From: Sclerotiophoma versabilis
Lineage: Eukaryota > Ascomycota > Dothideomycetes > Pleosporales > Didymellaceae
Reading direction: 5' to 3'
DNA length: 64,000 nucleotides
Assembly: GCA_012274445.1 (NCBI GenBank)
Contig: JAAROD010000093.1
Location: 1,426,001 to 1,490,000 of the forward strand
The translations under genes were made by a program, and so were the position numbers. The notes beneath the pieces were generated by a model, which saw nothing but the letters and a program-made list of their open reading frames with translations, ran no database searches and was not told the DNA's origin. Shown here piece by piece: positions 42,568 to 54,075 of the stretch (position 1 is its first letter; every line of letters starts with the position of its first letter).

Positions 42568-43075
42568 TTTGTAGAGAAGGTGGTTAGATGGGAATGAGTT
42601 GTGTTTGGGCAGAAGCTGCGAGTGCATTACAATGTCAGTGATGCTGTATTATTGACCGAAAGCATTGTTGGGGATGCGCTGTTAAATGTTGATTCGAGTA
42701 TTTTCATACCTGTAAAAGGTATCCTACGCGTGTAACAGAAGATGCAGACGTGTCGTCCAAGAAACTTAGTCATAAGTCATTCCATGCGCCAACCATGCCC
42801 AACCCTCATCCTCACCAAGCGTATTGCACACGAAGCGAAAGTTTCCGTGAGGCTGGTAAGCCTGCATCACGGTGATGTCGGTCGTTGGTCAGCAAACAGC
42901 TGCCGTAAGACATGAAACGCGTCCGAACGCCATGGGTGACGCCATAATCCGGTGTAATTGATACAGGCCAGCGGGTAAGAAAATGTAACGTTGAAACGTT
43001 TTGGTATCCTCTCTTCGCATGTGCCGGGAACGGGGAGTCCGAGCACACAGCCAGCTTGACGATGTGGGAGTCCCT
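42568..43075. other. Convergent spacer between cwh41 and igo1
   Basis: 3' flanks of both genes. No gene recognised. Confidence 0.55.
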
Positions 43076-43651
43076 TTAGACCTGGGCCGCCTGCTGGGGC
43101 TGAGGCTCGGCGTTCTCGACAAAGTCGGAAGCTGAAGTCTCGCGGTTCAGGCTCGTCTCGCGGTGGAGGAAAGTGGCGCCTTCCTTGGATGGGCTGCCGG
43201 CCTTGAGGTCTCCAGTTGTGGGGGCTTGCCCGTTGTTGCCTGGTGTGGAGGGGGCCATGTGCGGAATCTTCTCGGGGTTGGGGTGCTCGCGGCCAACCTG
43301 GGTGACGCCGACGTCTGAGGCTTTGCCGGCCTTGGAGAGGGCATAGTCGCCGCTGTCGAAGTACTTGCGCTCCTGTGCAGTCGTGTCAGCTCACCGGGCC
43401 TCGCACCGGCCCATGCTGGCGTAAGCTTACCTTGAGCTTGTTCTGCAGCAGGTCCTTCTTGTTCGGCAGCTTTCCGTACAGGCGGAAGAGCTTGGCCTCC
43501 TCCGGCGACATTTTCTATGCGCTGTCAGATCTGGGGTTGGCACGGGCTACGGCGTTGCCAGAGGGGCAGCAATGCGAGCAGCAACGGCGCTGCGCAGGGG
43601 CCGCGAATGACGTACGCTAATGTCCACTTTGTTCTGCTGGTGGGGGTTCAT
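43076..43651 (-). CDS. igo1: Endosulfine-family PP2A inhibitor (Igo1/Igo2, ENSA/ARPP19)
   Basis: 138 residues in three exons: 43651-43616, 43514-43431 and 43372-43076 (introns 101 and 58 nt). The core KMSPEEAKLFRLYGKLPNKK and ERKYFDSGDYALSKAGK is the hallmark of endosulfines. FDSGDY (serine 47) is the Greatwall/Rim15 phosphorylation site that turns the protein into a PP2A-B55 inhibitor. In yeast this controls entry to quiescence and mRNA stability. The C-terminal half is low-complexity, with PSTPGNNGQAPTTGD and Gln/Ala at the end, as in other filamentous fungi. The first exon encodes only 12 residues (MNPHQQNKVDIS); initiation at the second-exon ATG would also keep the whole conserved core. 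Confidence 0.92.
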
Positions 43652-44928
43652 GTTTGCGGTGGATGGTGTGTTGCAGTGGATGCGGGTGGCGTTGGCGAGA
43701 GGGGCAGGTGGTGGTGAGAAAAGAGGATCTCGTTATTTATCCTTTGTCTTCGCCAATGCTGTCACCAGAATCAGGGTCAAGGGTCCAGCACGTCCGAGCG
43801 GGCTGTTTGGGCAGCAGGGTCGTGACAGGGAACAGATCAGTTGTGTGTCTGGTTGCCGGCTTTCCACCGCGGGCGATTGGGCGTTGACGAAGCTTGGGCG
43901 TGTCTTGCGACGGCTGCCTGGCAACTCACGACAACAGCACCCGGTGGCTAAGGGAGCTTCGTATTGTGCGCGGTTGAAGCTCTGGGTGCAGTGTAAATGC
44001 CCCTCACTCTCACGACGCGATAAGCCTTTATCGTCCGAGGTAGCACCTGTCTTGGGAACAACGCTCTGCAAGAGGAGCAGTGCAGCACCACAGAACAAGT
44101 TGCACCTGTCGAGCAGACGTGTCTCGTGTGCGATTGGAAGAAGGAGGAACGGGTTGAAGAATTTACAGAGGTGGTCGAGGTTGAGCTGTGTAGGAAATGG
44201 AAGAGCACTGCAAGACTGGCAGAGAGGGGTATGCAGCAAGATATGCAGCAGACCCCAAGTGGACCGATAGCAGCACCACCACCAAGCCTCCTCCCATCCT
44301 GCAGCTTGATTTGCCCGGGGAGCACAAGGCAGCATGCACCGTACCGCTGCCGCGAGAGGCAGGGCAAGCTCGACGCTTGACGACCGCTGGGTGGACGACT
44401 AGGGGTGGATTGCCGTATGCTTTGCCAGTCACAGAACTCCTACAACGTCACGCGTGCCTACTAGCGTGCCGGATCGTCAGGACCACTGCAATTCAGTCCC
44501 AGAGCTGCACTTGCTCAACATGATGTCGTTTGCTATTCACCTTCTCCCACGCTCGAGAGCCCTCGCTGCTGCCTGCCATTGGCCTGAGGCAGACAGCTCT
44601 TCGCGTCCGGGAGCTGCAGAACATCAACCCCCCACTTGCACTTCCTTTAGTTACGTCTGCCCTTACACGTAATAGGCTGTTTGCTAGCTCCGTTCTCTTA
44701 GTGCGCTCGCCAAATCCTTGTCGGCCGCCTTCAGACCACATGCTCCGCTTAGGCAAATCACTACTGCAAGGCTCGCACCATCAACGACCTTTTCCAAGCC
44801 CGTTCTGGGACGTAGTCGAATCTCTCAGGGTCCGAGTGAAGAGCATCTAGAAAGTCACGAGAAGCTACCACCAATCGCTGCGCGGACCCCCTACAACCAG
44901 AAAGAAAATCTTCTCGTCAGTCACCAAA
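43652..44928. other. 1.3-kb divergent spacer between igo1 and sfm1
   Basis: Contains both promoters and possibly a long igo1 leader, as is common for growth-control genes. Frames such as plus 43620-44270 and minus 43733-44335 overlap antisense, with Cys/Arg/Ser-rich noise composition. No gene supported. Confidence 0.45.
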
Positions 44929-45755
44929 ATGGCCAGCGCGGGGAAGACTTTTGTCGTCGAGCACTTGGACCCAGAGTTGGAGCAGTGGTCCTCGCTGGAG
45001 TACGCTTGCATTGCTCAAGAATGCCACGATACCGGATCTCAGTTTCTCCTGTCATCAGTGCCGACCTCGTTGAAGTTGCCAGAGAACCTTCAGCAAGCCA
45101 AGGGACTAAACGTTGAGACAAGAGGGATTGAAGACATCTACGCAGACCGAAAGAACCGAGTGTGTCTGCTCGATCCCGCTGCTGCCAAAGACCTCAGCCC
45201 AGAAGATGGTGACAACTTCGACATCTTTCTGTTCGGCGGCATCCTCGGTGAGTCGTAGTGTTGAAATTGCCATTTGATTGTTGACTGACGAGGATGCAGG
45301 CGACGACCCACCCAGAGGTATGCAACATCAGACTCGGCACCATGTTTCAGTCGACTGACTATTTCCTACCTTAGACAGAACCTCTGAGCTGCGCAAGAAA
45401 GGCTATGAAGGCCGTCGCCTTGGCCCTGTTCAGATGACGACCGACACCGCTGTGCGTGTTACGAGAATCTGCGTTCAGGACAGGAGTAGGTTCCCTGCAT
45501 AGGCTCGAAAGCCGAAACTAACAGTGCGCAGTTCCGGTCGAGAAGATCCCATACATCGACCACCCAGAGATTAGGACAAACGCGAATGAGAGCACCGAGA
45601 TGCCATTCCGTTATGTAGTGGGCAAGGATGGGGAGCCTATCATGCCACCGGTAAGCCGGTGTCGGCAGCATACGTATCTACATACTAACAGTCAGTAGGG
45701 CATGGTGGAATTGATCAAGAAAGACTCTGAGAAGAGTCTTGAGGATCTCTTTTAG
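44929..45755 (+). CDS. sfm1: SPOUT-fold protein arginine methyltransferase Sfm1
   Basis: 207 residues in five exons: 44929-45247, 45300-45317 (18 nt), 45375-45485, 45532-45650 and 45699-45755; introns 46-57 nt. The spliced protein matches the SAM-dependent RNA_Me_trans/SFM1 family (PF04252). FVVEHLDPELEQWSSLEYAC is at the N-terminus. FDIFLFGGILGDDPPRDRTS spans the micro-exon and forms the SAM-binding trefoil-knot loop. RRLGPVQMTTDTAVRVTRIC, IPVEKIPYIDHPEIRTNANE and GMVELIKKDSEKSLEDLF complete the fold. Yeast Sfm1 monomethylates ribosomal protein Rps3 on an arginine. The length fits yeast Sfm1 (about 213). All junction phases agree, so the micro-exon is well supported. Confidence 0.9.
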
Positions 45756-46848
45756 AGCTCCTCAAGCCGGTTACGGCGATTGGGTTCGGGGGGAGATAGC
45801 CAAGTCAGAAGCATAATGAAAGTTTATCTACGCCACTGTGGCACGCAGTCTTCGACATGGACCCAAAAGATGCCGTTTCCAGCAATGCAGGCGGAAGTGG
45901 TGCACAAAGAGGGCTGCTGTACGTATTACGTCGTGGGGACCGGGGCCCAAATCCGTGGCGAAGGGCCGGGCCGACTGGGCGATGTGGTGCGGTGAGTGGC
46001 GGTCGATAGTGCGAGAGGGGATTGAAAGCAGGATGCGAATGGAAGTCAGAGTTAGCCCTGCATGGTTTGCTGGCTAGTTGTCTCCCAAAAGCAGATGCAG
46101 GTGGCAGGGCATGTCCAGCAATGTTGTGAAGCGTGATGCAAGCGACGGGTGGAGGCGGAGGCGGAGGCGGAGGCGGAGGCGGAGAGGGCCCGTGGCTTAA
46201 GCGTCCTCGCAGGGCGCCTCTGCCGCACGCTTGGGTCAAGTGTCACTCCAACGGTGTCAGGGCCGCACATGGGACGAGGAGTGCAGAGGAGAAAGCAGAT
46301 GCGAAACGCGGCGGGCGACGAGGTCGGGGAAAGGACGGGCTGGCTGCATCCCTTGGGCGGGCATGGGCCGGTCGAGGGATGGGGCTTGGCGCAACGGGGG
46401 GCCAGGGCAGCGGGGGCCAGGGCAGCAGGGACGGCGTTGCATGGGAGGCTGAGGCTCTGTGGACGTGGTGTGGTGTGTGCGAAGGAATGAGCAGAGAGAC
46501 CAAAACTGGCCTCCGCGCGCGCATGGCACGGCTGCACGCTGCAGTGCAGTCTGCAGCCGGACCTGCATTGACAAACCCCCCGGGGCCCTGTGGAGCGCCG
46601 GCGCCGTCCTCGCGCTCCGGCCGCCCCTGCCCAGCTCGGGGCCTCGTCAGCTGCGGCCAGATCATCGCCAGGCCCAGAGGCGGCCGTGGACAGCGACGCG
46701 CTGAGCGGCTAGCACGTGTGAGGCAGCTAAAAGCAGGCTAGGTTTCTGTCTGCGCTGCTCGATATCCTCCTGCGCGCACGACACCGGACAGGAGATGCAT
46801 CGACGCCATCGATGCGATAGCCACACAGGCCCGACGTCGGCACCCACC
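45756..46848. other. 1.1-kb GC-rich spacer upstream of kex1
   Basis: 3' flank of sfm1 and the kex1 promoter. Long frames on both strands here are artefacts of the GGAGGC repeat and high GC content (for example a poly-proline frame on the minus strand). An in-frame ATG 54 bp upstream of the chosen kex1 start is noted there. Confidence 0.5.
46151..46184 (+). repeat. GGAGGC hexanucleotide tandem repeat
   Basis: Five perfect GGAGGC units plus GGAG, about 670 bp upstream of the kex1 start codon. Likely polymorphic; translated, it gives Gly/Glu/Ala or poly-Pro artefacts. Confidence 0.9.
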
Positions 46849-48865
46849 ATGTCCTCTGCAGCTTCGCCGTCGCGGCCGCGGTGGCACGTCGCGCTCGTCG
46901 GCGGGTTGCTGGCCACTCTGGCGCTGCTGCCCGGCAGCGCCGCGCAGGCAAAGACGCAGGCCGACTACTTTGTGCATGAGCTCCCGGGCGCGCCGCAGCC
47001 GCTGCTGAAGATGCACGCCGGGTAAGGCAGAGGCGGGCACGACGAGCACTCCCCCAGGCGCTGACTGCAGACCGTAGGCACATCGAAGTCGACGCCGCCC
47101 ACAACGCCAACCTCTTCTTCTGGCACTACCAGAACCGCCACATCGCCGACAAGCAGCGCACCGTCCTGTGGCTCAATGGCGGGCCCGGCTGCTCCTCGCT
47201 CGACGGCGCCATGATGGAGGTCGGCCCCTACCGCGTCACCGACGACGGCAAGCTCAGGTACAACAACGGCTCCTGGGACGAGTTCGCCAACCTGCTCTTC
47301 GTCGACCAGCCCGTCGGCACCGGCTTCAGCTACGTCAACACGGACAGCTACTTGACCGAGCTGGACCAGATGGCCGAGCACATGGTCATCTTCCTGGAGA
47401 AGTGGTTTGCCCTGTTCCCCGAGTACGAGCACGACGACGTGAGCCCCCCCTTGCACCCCCTTGCACCCCGCCCGCCACTGACAGCAGCCAGTTCTACATT
47501 GCAGGAGAATCCTACGCCGGCCAGCACATCCCCCACATCGCCCGCGCAATCCTCAAGCGCAACAAGCAGCAGAACAACCGCCCGTGGCCGCTCAAGGGCC
47601 TGCTCATTGGCAACGGCTGGATCTCGCCCGTCGACCAGTACCTTGCCTACCTTCCTTTTGCATACCAGACTGGCCTGATCGAGGCCGGCTCCGAGTCGGC
47701 GAGACGCGTCGAGCAGCAGCAGTCTGTCTGCGTCAAGGCGCTCAACGACGGCGGCAAGGACCGCGTCGACACCCCCGTCTGCGAGGCCATCATGACCACC
47801 ATCTTGGAGGAGACAAAGGACAAGACAGCCAGTCCCATGGAACAGTGTGTCAACATGTACGACATCCGTCTGCGAGACGACTCTTCCTGTGGCATGAACT
47901 GGCCGCCGGACCTGAAGCAGGTCACGCCTTACCTCCGCCGCCAGGATGTCATCAACGCTCTGCACATCAACCCGGACAAGAAGACCGGATGGCAAGAGTG
48001 CAACGGAGCCGTCACCGGCCACTTCCGCGCAAAGAACAGCGAGCCCGCCATCAGATTCCTCCCTGACTTGCTGGCTGAGCTGCCCGTTACTCTCTTCTCT
48101 GGCGACCAGGACATGATTTGCAACCATGTTGGTACCGAGAACATGATCGACAGGATGACGTGGAACGGAGGCAAGGGCTTTGAAATTTCCCCCGGTCTTG
48201 TTGCCGCAAAGCAGGACTGGGCCTTTGAAGGCCAGCCAGCTGGAACCTACCAAGAAGCCCGCAACCTGACCTATGTCGTCTTTTACAACTCCAGCCATAT
48301 GGTACCTTTCGATTACCCTAGGCGAACCCGCGACATGCTTGATCGATTCCTGGCTGTCGATATTGGCGAGATTGGTGGAACCCCGGCCGACAGTGTCATC
48401 GACGGCGAAAAGGGCCCCTTGACCAGTGTGGCTGGTCATCCCAACTCTACCAAGGCTGAGCAAGACAAGGCACAGCAACTGAAGGAAGCCGAGTGGAAGG
48501 CATATTACCGCTCTGGCGAGGTTGCCCTTGTTGTCGTTATAATTGTTGCGATTCTGTGGGCCACTTTCCTCTGGCGCAGTCGCCGCAGCAGTGGCTACGA
48601 GGGGACAGACGGCTACGACGGTCGCGAGTCTCTTCTCACCGGTATGGGACTGGACAACTTCAGACGCAAGGAGCAAAGAGCAGACTTGGAGGCTGCAGAC
48701 TTTGACGAGCGAGAACTGGATGACTTGCAATATGTCCCTAAGAAGCCATCCAATGGCTACTCAGACAAGTCACTGCGGGGACCGCACAACGATTCCACGT
48801 TTAGTCTGGGAGCCGACAGCGACGAAGAGGCAGGTAGCAGCGAGCAGGGCCGCAGGAAGGAGTAG
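46849..48865 (+). CDS. kex1: Pheromone-processing serine carboxypeptidase Kex1
   Basis: 635-residue Golgi type I membrane protease that trims C-terminal Lys/Arg from propeptides after Kex2 cleavage. Exons are 46849-47021, 47078-47438 and 47492-48865 (introns 56 and 53 nt). A signal peptide covers about residues 1-35 (HVALVGGLLATLALLPGSAA). NGGPGCSSLDGAMMEVGPYR forms the oxyanion region. The catalytic triad is Ser185 (GESYAG, made by the second splice), Asp383 (FSGDQDM) and His447 (NSSHMVPFD). Helix VALVVVIIVAILWATFLW anchors it, followed by an acidic cytosolic tail (ERELDDLQYVPKKPS) as needed for Golgi retention. I chose ATG 46849 (CCACCATGTC) over in-frame ATG 46795, which would precede the signal peptide with 18 polar residues. 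Confidence 0.94.
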
Positions 48866-49406
48866 TCAGGACATTTCGGCGATTTCATAGGCTGTTGTAC
48901 TATCACGACTGGAGTATTGAATACCTAGTATAAGCACTACACGCGTTGTTCGTCTGGCGCACGAATAGGATCACTCGCCAGAATCATAGCAACCAAGCCG
49001 TTCACTTCCATTTGCTCATACACAGTCTTGCAGCATTCATGGAGACTTCCAAGCCCTATGGGGCTTTGCGGGGCAGCCACCGATTACGCCCACTCGTAGA
49101 CAGGGGTGCCCGTAGCGTAGACTTACAGTTATCCTTGACCATAACCTTGACGATTATCGTGCGGAGAAGGCACGGAAGCGCTCCATCCTTAACGACCAAG
49201 CACACCATGGTAGTCTCCTCATTGGACGCCCCAGGAGGTACAATTCTATCGGTTGCATCCTTTCTGACCGGGCGCCATTCCTTAACATGTGTTGTCAACC
49301 CAACGTTCCGTCTGATGTATTGCATACTAGATTGAAGCGACTCTTTACTATCCTCGCAGGCCTCTAACCCTCTGAACTTCAGAAAGCTGATCGTCTCACA
49401 CGAACC
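48866..49406. other. Spacer between kex1 and the MFS gene
   Basis: A minus-strand frame from ATG 49325 (MQYIRRNVGLTTHVKEWRPV...) runs 53 residues to a good donor (GTAAGT at about 49127), so a small unrecognised gene is possible, but I found no convincing next exon. Otherwise 3' flank of kex1 and promoter of the MFS gene. Confidence 0.3.
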
Positions 49407-51217
49407 ATGGGTTTCCTCGGCATTCTAGAGGATAGAAAGCTCTCACATGTCCCTGCTACAGTAATCCTCAGTGAGGAGCAAGATCAGACAAATGAAGCAA
49501 CAGCGGGCCTAAAGCGCGGAACTGGCAAAGACGCAAAAATCATTTTGATACCACAACCGTAGGTACCTGACTAAATAAAACTCTTAACAATCTTATTGCT
49601 ACTTAACGTGCTACCCATGAGGTGTTCAGTGTTCTCGACTAACAAGATGCCAGCTCGGAAGATCCAAACGACCCGCTGAATTGGTCTACAACAAAGAAAT
49701 GGGTTGTCATGTCCATCGTCGCTTACGGCTCAGTACTATATGCCGCCGTCCTTGCACCCCTTCTCTCGCCTGCTCTGGTAGTCATTGCTCGGGACTTCAA
49801 CGTCAGCATCGCCGACATCACGGTCATATCTGGCTACATGTTGCTCGTCACCGCTAGTGTTGGCCCTCTCGTGAGCGCATGCGCTCGCAAATATGGCAAG
49901 CGGCCGATGCTCCTCCTCGCGTCGCTTTTCGGTGTTGTTGGTACGATTGTCGGAAGTGCCGTATACAGCTACAATGGTTTATTGGCTGGCCGGATTATCC
50001 AAGGAGGCTCCATGTAAGTCTCTCGTACGGTGCCTTAGATAAGCTGACGCAGTCATAGCTCGGCTTTCGAATCTCTCGTTGTCTCTATGATCGGTGACCT
50101 CTTCTTTGTCCACCAGCGCGGTGCTTTCATGACGTTGATTCAATTCATTATCGCAGCGGCCTCGAACTTCTCTGCGATAATCGTTGGACCCATTGCAACG
50201 CAGCTTGGCTGGAGGTACTTGTTCCATATCCTCATACCCTTCACGGCTTTGGAAGTTGTGCTGTTGTTCTTTTTCGTCCCGGAAACGGCTTACAATAGAG
50301 ACCGCCGTTGTGACATTGATGAGCTATCCGAGGTGACTTCGCACGACCTTGGCACCATTGAGCAGAGACACGCCAGCGTGACAGAGAAGGGCGAAGATGA
50401 GATGGTCAAGGTCGAAACAACGACCAGCTCTCCATCAGCGCTGCGGGCAAAGCAGACATTCGTGCAGGAGCTGGCCATTTTCACAGGAACTTACACCTCC
50501 GACAACCTTCTCCAGCTGACCATAGCACCGTTCGCCGTATGTACCAATCTTGCTGTCCTCTGGATGGTCATCCTTACCGGCGGTCTCTTCGCCTTCTTTG
50601 TTGCACAATCCTATGACATGGCGCAAATCTTCATGGCGCCTCCATATCTGCTCAGTGCTGCCGGCGTCGGCTACTTGTCCGTGGGTCCATTCCTTGGCGG
50701 CCTACTTGGTTCCATTGTTTGTGGCCTGTCACTCGATCCTCTGATCAAATGGTGCGCGAAGAAGAACCATGGTGTGTACGAGCCCGAGTACCGTCTCCTG
50801 GGGATGATCCCTGCGATCACCGTTGTCATCGGTCTCTGCCTCTTTGGCTATCTTGCTGAACAAGGATCCTCGTATTATCTCACCGCCTTCTTCCATGGCA
50901 TGGATCTCTTCGGTATTGTGTGTGCGGCCGTCGCAGCGTCTACGTACGTTCTTGATGCTTTCCGCGATATTAGTGCCGAGGTTTTCATCATAAACATGGT
51001 TGTCAAGAATTTCCTGTTCTATGGATTCTCCTATTTTGTAAATGACTGGACAAAAGCGGCAGGTCCAGCAGAGGTCTTCTATGTGTTTGCGGGAGTAGCT
51101 GGGGCTCTGATCTTTGCCACCCCTTTCTTCTTCTTCTGGGGGAAAAGATACAGGAGCTTTTGGGCCCGGCATAACTTGCTGAGGAAGTGGAAGATCGTTA
51201 CACATGCAGAGATGTGA
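49407..51217 (+). CDS. MFS transporter, DHA1-like drug/toxin exporter group
   Basis: 556-residue multi-pass transporter. Exons are 49407-49558, 49654-50013 and 50059-51217 (introns 95 and 45 nt). The PSEDPNDPLNWSTTKKW motif before helix 1 is typical of fungal MFS multidrug exporters. SACARKYGKRPMLLLASLFG is the signature loop 2-3 motif (G-x-x-x-D/R-x-x-GKR type), and GRIIQGGSISAFESLVVSMI is helix 4. FFFVPETAYNRDR ends the first half, and a charged central loop (TSHDLGTIEQRHASVTEKG) follows. The second half begins after TFVQELAIFTG with about six more helices. The substrate cannot be inferred. No biosynthetic genes flank it, so there is no sign of a secondary-metabolite cluster within the window. 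Confidence 0.88.
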
Positions 51218-51420
51218 GGGGTTGACAATCTAGTGCTAAAACGGCTGTCATCGGTATTCCAGAGCTAATCGTGCTTGGAGCAGGCGGACAATGATCTTAA
51301 AGATAAGCTTAAGCCACAATTGCCATGAGTAAGATATTAGTGATCTCCAAGTGCGCTCAAGAGTAACAGAAGCCTGTAAACATAGTCGTAGGATTTACCC
51401 CGGGCTCTCTCGTGATCCGG

Positions 51421-51739
51421 TTATGAATTGAGCAATGCTCTTACAATCATCAAGGTCACATAGACACCCTCATCGTCCCGGGGGGCATATACTAGTGTGT
51501 AATTGACAGGCACGGAGAAGCCTGCAATCAATCGCATTGCATCGACTCCTGAGAAAGCATGGCGTCGTCCCCAACCGCTCTGAATGACCTTGACGCGACC
51601 GATCGGGTGCAAAACGACATGTAGGCTGTCATCCTTCCCAGCGTGAACATGTGCTTTCTTACCCAGTCACACGAGGCAGCAGCAGCTGAGGCATTGTGTC
51701 GCTGGATGCCCCCAAAAGCCTACTTTGAGTGATGTTTGT
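51421..51739 (-). pseudogene. Decayed, truncated luciferase-like (DUF5519) gene
   Basis: On the minus strand, two adjacent frames together read like the C-terminal domain of fungal DUF5519/luciferase-domain proteins. The first frame gives SSDTMPQLLLPRVTG. A shift of one base (extra T within TAAGAAAGC near 51661) is needed to continue into KKAHVHAGKDDSLHVVLHPI, then VIQSGWGRRHAFSGV and VYAPRDDEGVYVTLMIVRAL to a stop at 51421. The GWGxRH and YAPR motifs are characteristic. A stop lies just upstream of 51739, and the usual N-terminal half is missing. A sequencing error could explain the shift but not the missing half. The potential donor GGTAAGA at the shift would remove conserved sequence if used, so an intron is unlikely. 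Confidence 0.6.
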
Positions 51740-52127
51740 ACGTCATGGAAATCGCGTCGAGACTGTTATCTGTATTCTAGAATTCCAGTGCCTGCAATGT
51801 TGAAGGAGGCTGCGAAGTCGGACTTCGCAGAGGCGTGAACAATTGAAGCAGGGGCGTAACGGCGATGATCGCCTGACTATCTTTCGAGATGATGAGCATC
51901 AGTGATCTAGTGACATAGCATTAAAACATTTACTAGGCAACACGAGCTAAATGCTCAACTCAACGCTGAGGCCTGAAGAGAGCGGGGAAGGATGTGGCCA
52001 AAAAGATAGCACGTGAGTGGGCGCGGCGCTAGCGCGTGTCTGCCTGCCGTGAGCGCGTCGCCTTTAGCCACCCTTCAACATCAACGCGTCGCCGCTCAAT
52101 GCACAATTCTTCGTAAGTGCACAGACA
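51740..52127. other. Promoter region of rad52
   Basis: 388 bp between the DUF5519 remnant and the rad52 ATG. ACGCGTC-like GC motifs occur twice (near 52018 as GCGCGGCGC and 52083 as CAACGCGTCGCC). ACGCGT is the MCB cell-cycle element in yeasts; here AACGCGTC at about 52083-52090 is an imperfect match. Confidence 0.35.
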
Positions 52128-54075
52128 ATGCCTGCGTAAGTCACAAGAAATGCGCATACGCCGCAATCAAGCTTGTTACCTCAATATGTATGTGCTAACA
52201 ATGATGCAGGCCAGGCGACCAATATAGCGGCGGCGACGTCAAGAACCCATTTGAGGAGCGCGTCGTACCCAACTTCACCGCGCAGGAGATTGCGACACTC
52301 CAGAGCCGCTTGAACAAGCAACTCGGGCCTGAGTACATATCGCAAAGACCTGGCCAAGGTGGCGGTCGGGTCGCATATCTGGAGGGGAACAAGGCCATAG
52401 CTCTTGCAAATGAGGTATTCGGGTTCAATGGCTGGTCGAGTTCCCTGGGGCAGGTACAGATCGACTACGTGTGTATAAGCAATTGGAGATGGAAGAAGGG
52501 CGACTGACAGTAATAGGTCGACGAGCATCAGAATGGCAAGGTCAGCCTTGGCCTGTCGATAGTCGTGAGGATCACATTGAAGGACGGCACCTACCATGAG
52601 GTAAATTGCTCCATCATATTACCGCTCCTCGTCTGACCCTGTGCTAGGACATCGGCTATGGGTCAATAGAGAATGGCAAAGGCAAAGCAGCATCTTTCGA
52701 GAAGGCAAAGAAAGAAGCAGCAACAGACGGCTTGAAGCGCTCATTGCGCACGTTTGGCAACGTTCTTGGAAATTGCCTGTACGACAAGGAGTATCTCAAG
52801 AAGGTTCAGTCCATGAAGGTCAAGCCGAGGAAGTTCGAAGAACGCGACCTTTACCGACATGCCGACTATGCACTTCCACCACAGGAAGAGCAAGCACTCG
52901 TCAAGTCAGAGCTACAGAGGACGCCTAGCAGGCCAAATCAGATTCTGAGAACACGAACAGACCATCTTACGCATTCCACCACTGCGGAATCCGCCGACTT
53001 CGACGATGAGTTCGACGGAAATCTATTCGATGGCGTCGAGGTCTCTGAAGATCACGGTGAAACCACATTCGATTCGACATCTTCAGACACTATGGTATCA
53101 CGAGCAATCGAAGTACCAAGACCAGGAAGCGGCATCAATGGCACAAACCCTGGTCGCAACACACCTGGCCCCAACAACGGCCAGCTGCAGCCTCACCCAC
53201 GGAAGCAGTCGGCACCGATAGGGCGCGGGCAAGGGCCTCCTCCACAACAGCACCACCCAAACCAGGGACCTGGACGGCCACAACCTAACGAACCAAACCA
53301 GCGTGGTCCACAAACACCCCAGCAGTCTCGTCCTGACGAGGCGCGACGGATGCCTCCGCCAACTACCGACGCCCATAAGGCACCTGGACCTCAGCAACAA
53401 AACGCGCAACAGCCGCAACAACCACCACCTCGACTGACACCTCCACAAGCACAGCAAGCTAATCAGCCACGGCCCGGTCCCCTAGCTCAAGGCAATGCAG
53501 CCCCTCCAAACAACGCTCTCAATTCTAATGTTCCGCCGTCTGTAGGTTTTGTTACATCTCGGGCTGCCGAACAGATACAGAATGCAAACTCGGCCACCGC
53601 CATTAATTCTCTCGCCTTCAACCCTCACGTTGAGTCACCTGTTCCTAAAGAGAAGAGAACACCGGGTCTAGATCATACTCGCAGTGTTCCTGTCAAGCGC
53701 AAGGAAGATGGCAATGCCCCAATCCCGCAGCCACAAGGCTTGGGACGTCCAGCAAACGGCGGTACAGCTAGTTTCAATCGACCAAGCAACTTTGTCAACC
53801 CACAACAAGACGCCAACCGACGGATTGGTATGCCCGGAGGCCCTAGCTACGCCATGAGTCCTAGTGCGAACCGTGGGACTAGCGCGTACAAGCCTCCTTC
53901 ATTTGCAAACTCAGCGGCGCCCAACGGATTGAAGAGGGAGAGAGTCGTGCTGCAGGATGTCAGTAATGCAGGTCCGAACGGTGCAGGTGCGGAAGGAGGC
54001 GATACGAAGAGGCAGCGGGTCGAGGTACCTGGAGTGGAGAATGCAGGCGCTACGTCTGCCCAGATCACGGGATGA
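52128..54075 (+). CDS. rad52: DNA recombination mediator Rad52
   Basis: 592-residue nuclear protein that anneals single strands and loads Rad51. Exons are 52128-52135 (8 nt, ATG CCT GC), 52210-52468, 52517-52600 and 52648-54075. The spliced N-terminus MPAPGDQYSGGDVKNPFEER and the following LNKQLGPEYISQRPGQGGGR form the DNA-binding ring domain. EGNKAIALANEVFGFNGWSS, SLGLSIVVRITLKDGTYHED, GYGSIENGKGKAASFEKAKK and TDGLKRSLRTFGNVLGNCLY are near-invariant Rad52 blocks. The C-terminal 380 residues are Pro/Gln/Asn-rich and disordered, as in fungal Rad52, and end with a basic-acidic segment that may bind Rad51. The tiny first exon is supported by the conserved MPAxGDQ start. Confidence 0.94.

Noticed and set aside
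45805..46239. Minus-strand ORF with a poly-proline run
   Set aside because: The proline tract is the GGAGGC microsatellite read backwards; the rest is GC-rich noise.
47348..48730. 460-residue open frame on the minus strand
   Set aside because: It is exactly antisense to exon 3 of kex1, whose plus-strand product has a complete catalytic triad. The antisense frame is open because of the codon bias of kex1 and shows no domain.
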